A stretch of 64,000 nt of DNA from UBA6623 sp965226435 (GTDB taxonomy: Bacteria; Acidobacteriota; Terriglobia; Bryobacterales; UBA6623). A program made the position numbers and the translations under genes. Positions within the stretch are counted from its first letter, which is position 1, and every line of letters starts with the position of its first letter. Under the pieces are notes generated by a model. The model was given only the letters and a program-made list of their open reading frames with translations. It searched no databases and was not told the DNA's origin. The stretch is from NCBI GenBank assembly GCA_965226435.1, contig CBDDCY010000011.1:62001-126000 (forward strand). Direction: 5' to 3'. Below, one piece after another: positions 25,555 through 33,395 of the stretch.

Positions 25555-25740
25555 CAGTTTTCTCCGTTGGGTGTGTTCTAGATTTGCCTCGGCCGAGGTT
25601 ATCAATACAAACCCCGCCCCCTGGAGAAAGTTGCGCCCTCGCGCGCAAGGCCCCGATTCGAAACCACGCACGCAGCAACGGGGAAACAGTCTTGGAGAGG
25701 ACACCGTAGCGCCGAATTCCACTCGCCCCACTTCTACGTC

Positions 25741-25859
25741 GCGGCGACGCACTTGAATTCTTGAGCCACGAAGCGGCAACAGGAATACAGCCCAGGACTT
25801 CGCGGCGATGCACTTGAATTCTTGAGCCACGAAGCGGCGACAGGAATATAGCCCAGGGT
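25741..25859 (+). repeat. Direct tandem duplication, 61-bp period, inside R1 copies
   Basis: GCGGCGAYGCACTTGAATTC followed by TTGAGCCACGAAGCGGC occurs at 25741 and again at 25802. The first R1 copy is cut short after the first hairpin and the second is complete, as expected from slippage in the repeat. Confidence 0.8.
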
Positions 25860-25922
25860 GAAGCGAAGCGGAACCCTGGGTTACCCCCACCAGGACAAGA
25901 GCCCTGAAAGGGCGGCGGGAAC
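25821..25922 (+). repeat. Dispersed hairpin repeat R1, copy 3
   Basis: First hairpin GCCAC-GAA-GCGGC (partly broken), second CCCAGGGT...ACCCTGGGT, third GCCCTGAAAGGGCGGCGGGA. The partial copy before it starts at 25760. This repeat fills most of the gap 25555-26022. Confidence 0.85.
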
Positions 25923-26022
25923 AAGCGCAGCCCCCATCTTCATAGCGACATTACGAATGCCGCGCGTTCAGAGATCGGTCCCTTTCAAGCGCATGGGGCA
26001 TTACGTTGCAAACCGCGAAACC

Positions 26023-26955
26023 CTATTTCGCGGCGATGTACTTGCGGCTGATCCGAAACGCGACTGCGCTGAGCCCTATCAATAACAGGCCGAAAACAAT
26101 CAAGGCGATCGGCCAGCCCACCACGCCCGTAAAGTGCTCAGCGGTGTAGTAGCCAACGTACCCCAAAATCGCCACCGTACCGACGAACAGCATCCCCCGG
26201 CTTTTTACCCAAGTGCTCAAAAACACCACGCCGCAAACGGCCCCTAAGAACAGAATCTCCAGGAATGAGCCTTCCAGAAGGGAAAACAATCCCATCAACA
26301 TCACGGTTGAACCAGCGAAGTACCAGAAAGGCGTGATCGCCGCGTGAGCCGTTCGATCGATCGAGTAGGTGACCGGCAACACCGAAAGCCCCAGAGTGAA
26401 GGCGATCAGGTCCTCATCCAGATCAAGTAGATCCATGGTGGTGCCGTAAAAACACACCCCGAAAAGCAGAGTCGTGAACAGCAAAGTCGTGCGCCCCGTC
26501 TTTAGAAAGGCCACCGTCTGCTGAATCAACAAAACTCCCGACGTCAGAAGGATCGCGTGACGCTCATCGCCTCCCCTCGAGAACTCGTCGATGGCCACCA
26601 AGATCCCCATCGGTTGCAGCACCGCGGCCAACAAGAATAACGGCGTGGCGACATTTTTCCAACGCTCGTCACCACCCGCGAACAGAGCCATCACGAAGAC
26701 CGCGATACCCGACCCAAGCGTGACCGCGATCCTGGCGAACGAATTCATCGCCGACCACTGCATCTCGATAAAGACGCCCAAGCCCGCAAGCACGAAAATT
26801 CCGCCCAGGTAGCCGAACAGGCGTGTCAGCAGAGACGATTTGGAATCGGAACCTTCCCCCGAGGAAGACAATTCCTCCACGATCTCGGCCGCCGTTAGAG
26901 AGTGTTCGCGCGCGATCTCCGCAACTTGTTTGAGCGCTTGTTCTTTCTCGGTCAT
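26023..26955 (-). CDS. Polytopic membrane protein (DUF2157-like)
   Basis: 310 aa. A cytosolic N-terminal helix pair (about 1-40, KEQALKQVAEIAREHSLTAAEIVEEL) is followed by about nine hydrophobic segments, starting with LFGYLGGIFVLAGLGVFIEM and ending with ALIVFGLLLIGLSAVAFRIS. The first segment and its W-x-x-x-N-x-x-x-R neighbourhood resemble DUF2157/DUF4401 membrane proteins. No catalytic motif. It follows the 26962-27558 gene by 6 bases, so the two are likely an operon and perhaps partners in the envelope. Confidence 0.65.
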   Translation of the reverse strand: MTEKEQALKQVAEIAREHSLTAAEIVEELSSSGEGSDSKSSLLTRLFGYLGGIFVLAGLGVFIEMQWSAMNSFARIAVTLGSGIAVFVMALFAGGDERWKNVATPLFLLAAVLQPMGILVAIDEFSRGGDERHAILLTSGVLLIQQTVAFLKTGRTTLLFTTLLFGVCFYGTTMDLLDLDEDLIAFTLGLSVLPVTYSIDRTAHAAITPFWYFAGSTVMLMGLFSLLEGSFLEILFLGAVCGVVFLSTWVKSRGMLFVGTVAILGYVGYYTAEHFTGVVGWPIALIVFGLLLIGLSAVAFRISRKYIAAK

Positions 26956-26961
26956 GGCGTT

Positions 26962-27558
26962 CTAGTGATCGGACGGAGTGACGATCCAACCCACAAACCG
27001 AGCCTGGTACCCGTAGAGATGTTCGCCTGGCGGCACGGTAACGAGAGCGCCGCTCTTGCTGATCGACAAACCACGACGGCTCCGCGGGTAGAACAACCTC
27101 ATCAGGCCGCCACCGCCGCTGTTGGGCTTGACGAACTCATAACCGTCGGGGGCGGTCCAGTTTGAGTCGATCACTTGGTCGGCGAACTCGGAAACTTCGA
27201 CGACAATACCGTCGGCGGCGTCCTCGGTCGTCTCGGGCAACGGAAGCTCGATTTCCCGAACCTGTTCGCTCGCCGGCTCATACAAGAACAGTCGGGCGTG
27301 CGGAGCATAGGTTGCCGGCTCAGTCGGAAACGCCCGAACGCGCAACTTACGTTCCGAATCGACATCGATCTTAAATCGCCAACGAGACTGTGGACCGCTA
27401 TAGCCGTAATCTTGGGCGAACAGAAACTTGTATTGGGGCGGAGCCACCAGCAGCGGTGGAATCATCGTCGCCAGCAAGAAAAAGACCACGACGACAACCG
27501 GCAACATGATGCCGATGACAAGCGCCGCATTCTCACGAACCAGCTTCCCAATCTCCAT
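26962..27558 (-). CDS. Hypothetical single-pass membrane protein (GDYXXLXY-like context)
   Basis: 198 aa from ATG at 27558 (MEIGKLVRENAALVIGIMLP). One transmembrane segment (about 12-38) is followed by an extracytoplasmic domain with WRFKIDVDSERKLRVRAFPTE, YAPHARLFLYEPASEQVREI, FVKPNSGGGGLMRLFYP and VTVPPGEHLYGYQARFVGWI. I do not recognise the family with certainty. Membrane proteins of this kind are often paired with DUF2157/DUF4401 proteins, and the gene runs into one 6 bp downstream. Confidence 0.55.
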   Translation of the reverse strand: MEIGKLVRENAALVIGIMLPVVVVVFFLLATMIPPLLVAPPQYKFLFAQDYGYSGPQSRWRFKIDVDSERKLRVRAFPTEPATYAPHARLFLYEPASEQVREIELPLPETTEDAADGIVVEVSEFADQVIDSNWTAPDGYEFVKPNSGGGGLMRLFYPRSRRGLSISKSGALVTVPPGEHLYGYQARFVGWIVTPSDH

Positions 27559-27715
27559 TTGACCTTCGCCCTTCCGATGCCGGCCCACCGGCAGTCCGTC
27601 GCTGGAGTGTGCTCATTCGAAAATGCGGGACTGCCATTCGATTTTCGGTTCCTCCGATGATCCTCTTTTCAAGCGTACCAAGCACCGCACCTATGTCCGC
27701 CAAGACCGCGAATCC

Positions 27716-27819
27716 CTTGAGCCGCGAAGCGGCGGCGGGAATATAGCCTAGGGTGGAGCCGAAGGCGCAACCCTAGGCAGCTCTCCCACCCGCGGGAGCC
27801 CTGAAAGGGCGGCGGGAAC
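27716..27819 (+). repeat. Dispersed hairpin repeat R1, copy 4
   Basis: Full copy: GCCGC-GAA-GCGGC, then CCTAGGGT...ACCCTAGG in which both arms changed together (CCC to CCT and matching AGG), then GCCCTGAAAGGGC. The paired change keeps the stem and argues for a selected structure. It fills the gap between 27880 and 27558. Confidence 0.9.
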
Positions 27820-27879
27820 TCCCCACCCCCCATTTTCATCGCGCTACTCATGAACCCCGAATCCACAAAAGCGCTCCTC

Positions 27880-29937
27880 CTAAAACGTCCACCGCAAACT
27901 GGAATACCCCACATGCGCGTGGTAGTTCTGTCGCCCCACAAACTCCTCGCTGTAGTTATAGAACTGCCAACCAAAATTCCAAGCCAGATTCTTATAAACC
28001 GCCGCCGACACCCGCGCCAGCGGCGACTGGTAGGTCAACGGAAAACTGTTCCGCAAATCCCCGTCAAAACCGAAACTAGGGTACCCGGCAACCACACCGG
28101 ACGCAAAACTAGGCGCGCCCCCCCCGTCGCCCGTGTCTTTCGCAATCGTATAGGCCAAGTAGAGGTCCAGCCTCTCGTGAAGCCGCAACCGCGAGCCGGC
28201 GTAGAAAGTATGCAAATTGCTCGTATAGAAACTGCGCCGTTGGCGATCGTCGCCCGGCTCGACCGCCTCGAGGAAATTGAAAATCCCCGACTCCGTATCG
28301 ATATCGAGGTGACTGTAGCTCAAGTCAAAAAGCACCCGGTCCGAAGCCGGCGTCCACGAAGCATTCACGCCGTACTGCTTGCCCCGCGCGCTATGGCCAA
28401 GCAATGAAGCCCCATTGTCGTTCGCCTGGTTCTTCAATTGAAAGCCGATCCGAAACCCGTCCTTGCGCCATTGCACGCGGGCGTTTTCCGTATGAAACTC
28501 CTTCTCGCTCACGGGTGTGAACGGCCGATCCGCCCGACCCTTCTCGGCGTCAAACGAAACACGCAACCCGCGCATCGGCCGCCAACGAAAACCACCCCCG
28601 CCCGAATGAATGCCGTTATCCTGCCCAACGAGCGGCAGCCCGAAATCAAAGCCCGGAAAGAACAGCGCCTCGCGCGACCTCACCCGGCGCTTCGAAAAGC
28701 GATACGCCCCGTAAAGCCCGAGTTTGCGCACCGGCCGAAAGTTCAGCTCCGTGGCATTCGAGATATGCCGAATCCCTAATTCCTCGAATTGAATAAACTC
28801 GTTCGTAAACAGGCTGGTCTCGAGAAACGACGACTCTCCCAAGATCCGCAAGTTGTTCAACGCGGCCGTATTCGTAACGGTCCATTTCTCCGTCGGCAAC
28901 AGCGTCACCGTAAAGTCGCCGGTGCCCTGCTTACGATTCGCATCCCCCATAACGAAGGTCTGCCGCAACGTCGACAAACTCCTCCCCGGGTCAACCGCCG
29001 TCACGTCCTCGCTGAGAATGAAATTCCTCTCGCCCCCCGAGTACACATACCGCCCATGGAACCCGACCATGTTCTCGTTCTCCGTCCGAATCGTGATGCC
29101 GGTGACCGGCGTATTGCCGTGGATCGGCTCATGCCGCCGCAAAGCCGAAACCTCCTGGACGTTACCTAACCCGCCCAGCGCACTCGGCAGCCCCGAAGCG
29201 TCACTAAACTCCGTATCCTCGCGATAGTTATCAAGCGAATGCGTCAGCGTGATCGCCAGCCCCGCCACCCGAACGTTCGTCCCCGTACGGTATTGATTGT
29301 TGAGCTGCCGCAGATTCGTCGCCAGCCGCAGGAAATTGCCGGAGTCGAAAGCCCCAACGCCGGTCTCGATCGCCTCGGACGTAAACCCCGGTCCATTGTG
29401 ATTCGAGCGGTCATAGCCCAACCAAACCTCCACCGCTCGGCCGGGGAATAACGTCAGATCGTGGTTCTGAAAAATCCGCTCGGAGTTGACCCCATGCTCG
29501 CCGTTCCACAGCGACGGCAGACGATTGAAGTAGTTCACGATCCGAAAACGCATGTCGTAACGGTAAAGCGAATTCTTCTCGACCCGAAGACTCGACGATT
29601 GGTAGGGGTCCTGTCCTTGTCCGAACGTGTGAAAGGAAAACTCATCAAAATACTTCCCCCGCCCTTCGAGCGTATTGACGCGCAGTTGCCCTTCGAACAG
29701 CCGCATGCCGTTGCCGAAATTCACGCTGCTGCGGTAGACATCCCGATTCCCCGTGACATCGCTCAGCCGATACCCGGCCTCAAACGAATTCGAAATCGTA
29801 TAGGGCCCCACCGTTTTGAGATCATCGTTCGCCCCCGGCGTCGGCGTCACCACTTGCTGCGCCGATGTAACCGTCGCACCCGGCCAAACCGCCCCCAGCG
29901 CAAGCAGCAACCCGACCATGGACCAAAGACGCTTCAT
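27880..29937 (-). CDS. MtrB/PioB-type outer-membrane porin of a porin-cytochrome conduit
   Basis: 685 aa, close to the length of Shewanella MtrB. Signal peptide MKRLWSMVGLLLALGAVWPG...TSA, then a repeated pattern of alternating polar and aromatic strands typical of a large beta-barrel (VGPYTISNSFEAGYRLSDV, RYDMRFRIVNYFNRLP, LYLAYTIAKD) ending in an aromatic residue (SSLRWTF), the outer-membrane sorting signal. Family MtrB/PioB barrels sheath a decaheme cytochrome across the outer membrane. Its partner is the decaheme gene 21 bp upstream. The N-terminal Cys pair seen in some MtrB is not visible. No surface MtrC-like cytochrome is in the window. Confidence 0.8.
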   Translation of the reverse strand: MKRLWSMVGLLLALGAVWPGATVTSAQQVVTPTPGANDDLKTVGPYTISNSFEAGYRLSDVTGNRDVYRSSVNFGNGMRLFEGQLRVNTLEGRGKYFDEFSFHTFGQGQDPYQSSSLRVEKNSLYRYDMRFRIVNYFNRLPSLWNGEHGVNSERIFQNHDLTLFPGRAVEVWLGYDRSNHNGPGFTSEAIETGVGAFDSGNFLRLATNLRQLNNQYRTGTNVRVAGLAITLTHSLDNYREDTEFSDASGLPSALGGLGNVQEVSALRRHEPIHGNTPVTGITIRTENENMVGFHGRYVYSGGERNFILSEDVTAVDPGRSLSTLRQTFVMGDANRKQGTGDFTVTLLPTEKWTVTNTAALNNLRILGESSFLETSLFTNEFIQFEELGIRHISNATELNFRPVRKLGLYGAYRFSKRRVRSREALFFPGFDFGLPLVGQDNGIHSGGGGFRWRPMRGLRVSFDAEKGRADRPFTPVSEKEFHTENARVQWRKDGFRIGFQLKNQANDNGASLLGHSARGKQYGVNASWTPASDRVLFDLSYSHLDIDTESGIFNFLEAVEPGDDRQRRSFYTSNLHTFYAGSRLRLHERLDLYLAYTIAKDTGDGGGAPSFASGVVAGYPSFGFDGDLRNSFPLTYQSPLARVSAAVYKNLAWNFGWQFYNYSEEFVGRQNYHAHVGYSSLRWTF

Positions 29938-29958
29938 TAGTCAAAGGCGCTCATTCGT

Positions 29959-30897
29959 TCAACGTCGAAACAGCGCGTCCACATTCGAACCATGGATGCG
30001 CGAGTGGCAGACCACGCAATTTTGAAAGCGCGGCTCGGCGATGTTATGAAAGGCCGTATTCGGACTCGGAATGCCCGCCGACCGCGGCCCGAAACCAACA
30101 ACATCGTTGTGGCATTCCAAGCACATCGTGAACACCGCCGGCCGAGTCAGCAGCCGCGGGTTCGTACTCCCATGCGGGTTATGGCACGACGTGCAACCCT
30201 CCACCCGAACCGGCGGATGCTCATGCACAAAAGGTCCGCGCTTATCGGCGTGGCAGTTCACGCAGGCGATATCGTTGCCCAACCCCCGGCGCACCATGCG
30301 TGGCGAGTGCGCGCCGGCCCAAGTCGCCGTCGGCGAACCGTGCGGGTTGTGGCAATCGGTGCAGTCAATCGCCCCTTCGTTGACGCGGTGATTGAAGGGC
30401 AGTTCAAAACGCGCGCGAACGTCGCCGTGGCATTCGTAACAAACCTCACGTTGCTTGTCCGCGAGTAGGTGCTTAAACCCCTTGGCCTGGTGGACTGAGT
30501 GGCAATTTACACAAGAGACCTCACCCGTCGAGTGCGCTGAACGCCGAATCTCCGTCTTCGTGATGTCCTTGGCGTGACACGTCAAGCAGCGGCCAATCAC
30601 TTCATGCGGCTCGACCTCTGGGAAGCGAAAGATCTTCGACATGTCGCCCATCCCTTTGATGTGCAACTCGCCCGGCCCATGGCAACCCTCACAGCCCGTC
30701 TTTTCAGGGGCCGCGGTCTTTCCGGCAATGGATTTGAAATGCGGATTTCGATTGAATCCGTGCCAAAGATCGGGATGGCAAGCTTGGCAAGTTTGACTGC
30801 CGACAAACTCGTTCGGCTGGGTCGTCGGTTCGGCCCCGAGGCATACCCCGACCGCAAGCAACAGAATAATAACCCCGAACCCCACCGCCCTCATCAT
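29959..30897 (-). CDS. Decaheme c-type cytochrome, MtrA/DmsE family
   Basis: About 312 aa from ATG at 30897. The signal peptide (MMRAVGFGVIILLLAVGVCL) targets the periplasm. Ten CxxCH haem sites are countable: CQACH, CEGCH, CLTCH, CVNCH, CYECH, CTDCH, CVNCH, CTSCH, CLECH and CVVCH, with the spacing of MtrA/DmsE proteins. These carry electrons from inner-membrane quinol oxidation through the MtrB-type porin to outside acceptors, or inwards. It precedes the porin gene by 21 bp. Direction and terminal acceptor cannot be told from this window. Confidence 0.9.
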   Translation of the reverse strand: MMRAVGFGVIILLLAVGVCLGAEPTTQPNEFVGSQTCQACHPDLWHGFNRNPHFKSIAGKTAAPEKTGCEGCHGPGELHIKGMGDMSKIFRFPEVEPHEVIGRCLTCHAKDITKTEIRRSAHSTGEVSCVNCHSVHQAKGFKHLLADKQREVCYECHGDVRARFELPFNHRVNEGAIDCTDCHNPHGSPTATWAGAHSPRMVRRGLGNDIACVNCHADKRGPFVHEHPPVRVEGCTSCHNPHGSTNPRLLTRPAVFTMCLECHNDVVGFGPRSAGIPSPNTAFHNIAEPRFQNCVVCHSRIHGSNVDALFRR

Positions 30898-30998
30898 AAA
30901 TACCCACGCGCTTGTTATGGGTGTCGGCCGCGGGAGTCGCCCGTTCGACAATATAGTCGGAGATCCGCCGTGTGACGACGAAAGCCACGAATCTCCAC

Positions 30999-31022
30999 AG
31001 CCGCGAAGCGGCGGCCGAGAAC
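30999..31022 (+). repeat. R1 fragment (first hairpin only)
   Basis: AGCCGCGAAGCGGCGGCCGA: the first hairpin of R1 with a start of its tail, between the GH51 and cytochrome genes. Confidence 0.65.
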
Positions 31023-31033
31023 AAGCCCCCCCA

Positions 31034-32599
31034 TCACCCCTTCAACCGAACCGTCACCGCGTGTACGCTTCCCGCCGGCAACTCGAACCGCAAGCGGTTA
31101 CCCGCCACTCGAATCTCCGCCTCCCGAGGAACAACCGCCTCGGGGTCCTCCACCGTGTTCTCCGCCCGGACGCTCGGCCCCGAAAGCGACCTCCCCGTCG
31201 CCCGCTCAACCTCGCCCCCGAGAATGTCGACCGCGGCTTCGAGCGCTTCCTCCGCACTTTGATTGACCACCGTCAAAAGAACCTCGCGCCCCTTCCGCGA
31301 CGCCGACACGCTGATACTCGACCGGCTCCGCTCCCCAAAATCCATCACCGGGGCGTTCTTGATGTCGGTCCGAATCGCCCTCGCCCCCTGATGTTCCCGG
31401 TACATCTCATACACATGGTAGGTGGGCGTCAGCGCCATCTTCGGCCCCTCCGTCAGGATCAGCGCGTGCAAACAGTTCGCCACCTGAGCGATGTTCGTCA
31501 TCGTGATGCGCTCGGCGTATTCGTGAAACAGATTCAAGCAACTCGCCGCGAAGATGGCTTCGCGCAGAACACCGCGCTGCGCGAAACCCTGCTCGATCAC
31601 CGGATCGCTGTGCCAGCTCCCCCATTCATCGATCACCAGTCCGATTGGCTTCGGCTTAAGCGGCCCGAAGACGCGCATCTTGGCCCGGAACGGCGCCACG
31701 GCGTCAATCGCCTCGATCGATTCGAGAATCAGCTTTTCGAAATCCCCCACATCCAGCATCAATTCCAAATACTGCTCGTCTGTGAATTTCGTGCTGTGCC
31801 CCCGACGGAAATAGCGATGGAAAGAAACGTGATCGAGATACGCCAACCCCGGCCCCACGGCCTGCAAGAACTTCATATTCCATCCCGGCGCATTGTGTCC
31901 GGCCGCGACAAGCTGAAGGTCCTCGGTCAACCCAAGGCGCTTGAAGTACACCGCATATTGGCGAAACCGCTGTGCGAATTCCTGGGGTGTAAACAAGCCA
32001 CCGCAACCCCAGTTCTCGTTGCCGATACCCCACCACTCCACGCCGTAGGGCTCTTCGCGGCCGTGACGCCGCCGCAGATCCGCGTAGCCGGAGCTTCCGG
32101 TCCCGTTGCAATACTCCAGCCAGTTCAGGGCTTCGGTGACGGTTCCCGACCCAACGTTGACGCTGGGGTAGGGTTCGGCGCCCAGCAAGCGGCACCAGCG
32201 AATGAACTCGGCTGTTCCAAAGGTGTTCGGTTCGTCGCGTCGCCACCAGTGGTTCGTCCCGCCCCGGCGCTCCGCGATCGGGCCTACCCCGTCTTCCCAG
32301 TGATAGGTATCCGCGAAACAGCCCCCCGGCCAACGGATCACCGACGGTCGCACACGCTTGAGCGCTTCGAGCGCATCAAGTCGGTAGCCCTCTTGGTTGG
32401 GAATCTTCGAATCGGGCCCCACCCAGGTACCCTCGTAGATCACCCGGCCAATGTGCTCGGCGAAGTGGCCGTAGATCAAGGGGCTGATCGTCCCCGTCTC
32501 TTGATTGAGGTCGACGGCGACTTCCACATCCGGCCGTTGGCCTCGCAACGGCAGAGCCCCCGCCAACGAACCCATAAAAACGCGTCGATTCAGCGGCAT
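31034..32599 (-). CDS. Exported GH51 alpha-L-arabinofuranosidase
   Basis: 521 aa. A Tat-like signal (MPLNRRVFMGSLAGALPLRG) is followed by the GH51 TIM barrel: PLIYGHFAEHIGRVIYEG, RPSVIRWPGGCFADTYHW, the acid/base motif GIGNENWGCGG, HRYFRRG and the nucleophile region LVIDEWGSW, then a C-terminal beta-sandwich. Members release arabinose from hemicellulose side chains. The exported location fits plant-polymer degradation, common in soil Acidobacteriota. No other glycoside hydrolase is adjacent. It starts well away from the SnoaL-like gene on the other strand. Confidence 0.92.
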   Translation of the reverse strand: MPLNRRVFMGSLAGALPLRGQRPDVEVAVDLNQETGTISPLIYGHFAEHIGRVIYEGTWVGPDSKIPNQEGYRLDALEALKRVRPSVIRWPGGCFADTYHWEDGVGPIAERRGGTNHWWRRDEPNTFGTAEFIRWCRLLGAEPYPSVNVGSGTVTEALNWLEYCNGTGSSGYADLRRRHGREEPYGVEWWGIGNENWGCGGLFTPQEFAQRFRQYAVYFKRLGLTEDLQLVAAGHNAPGWNMKFLQAVGPGLAYLDHVSFHRYFRRGHSTKFTDEQYLELMLDVGDFEKLILESIEAIDAVAPFRAKMRVFGPLKPKPIGLVIDEWGSWHSDPVIEQGFAQRGVLREAIFAASCLNLFHEYAERITMTNIAQVANCLHALILTEGPKMALTPTYHVYEMYREHQGARAIRTDIKNAPVMDFGERSRSSISVSASRKGREVLLTVVNQSAEEALEAAVDILGGEVERATGRSLSGPSVRAENTVEDPEAVVPREAEIRVAGNRLRFELPAGSVHAVTVRLKG

Positions 32600-32814
32600 C
32601 GCTATCCTCCCGGAGCGCCGTTGCCGGTTATCCGGGCCCTACTTCGAGCGCTTCGGCGGAACGCGACGTTCTCACGAAGCGATACTTCAAACGCTCTTGC
32701 CCCGACCTCCGGCGGACGGCCTGTGTATACTGTAGCTCGCAACAACCCCGGGGGCGGGTTTAGGCACTCCGCCGAGGCCGTGCCCCGGATCAGGCAGAGG
32801 AAGGAACAACACAA

Positions 32815-33198
32815 ATGGCGGCAAACACACCAAGGGAAATGACCGATGATTTCTTCGCGAAGTTCAACGCGGGCGATATAGAGGGAGTTCTGGCGCATTA
32901 CGAGTCGGACGCGGCCTTTGTCGACGAGCCGGGCAAGGTGGTTCACGGAACGGACGCTATACGTGAGTCCTTGAATAGCTTCTTCGTGATGAAGCCCGCC
33001 CTGACGCTGGTGAAGAGCGAGACAATCCTTGCCGGCGACATCGCTACCAACTACGGCACCTGGACGATGACCGGAACCGGACCCGACGGCGAGCCCGTAT
33101 CGATGGAGGGCGTCGCCATCGACGTTATTCGGCGGCAGCCCGACGGTAGTTGGAAAATGGTGATCGACAACCCCTGGGGCCCGGCGATCCTCGACTGA
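32815..33198 (+). CDS. SnoaL/NTF2-like small protein
   Basis: 127 aa. NTF2-like fold signs: MTDDFFAKFNAGDIEGVLAH, YESDAAFVDEPGKVVHG, RESLNSFF, then SWKMVIDNPWGPA at the end. Such proteins are often small ketosteroid-isomerase-like enzymes or DUF4440 proteins; catalytic residues cannot be picked with confidence. No signal peptide. A short dehydrogenase remnant on the opposite strand overlaps its 3' end. Confidence 0.7.
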   Translation: MAANTPREMTDDFFAKFNAGDIEGVLAHYESDAAFVDEPGKVVHGTDAIRESLNSFFVMKPALTLVKSETILAGDIATNYGTWTMTGTGPDGEPVSMEGVAIDVIRRQPDGSWKMVIDNPWGPAILD

Positions 33199-33310
33199 CC
33201 CGCGGCGAGAGTGCCTCCGACGCCGGCACGAAACTTCCGTTGGCGACCCCGGCGTTGTTGATCAGCAGTGTCACGTCGCCGGCCTTGGGATGTCGCGGTA
33301 ACGCCAATCT
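33190..33310 (-). pseudogene. Remnant of a short-chain dehydrogenase/reductase
   Basis: The minus strand reads KAGDVTLLINNAGVANGSF, the NNAG motif region of SDR enzymes, and nothing of the fold on either side. About 100 bp of an older gene, left behind by a deletion next to the SnoaL-like gene. Confidence 0.55.
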
Positions 33311-33395
33311 CCCCCAACATTCTTCAGCCCCCTGGCGTGAAGTGTCGCGACAGAGGTGCCGCTCGCCCCGCGCCCATACCGGTGTTTAGGCTACG

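Noticed and set aside
30917..32842. Plus-strand open frame of about 640 codons across GH51 and the cytochrome gene region
   Set aside because: Opposite of GH51 with intact catalytic motifs; Arg/Pro-rich shadow composition.
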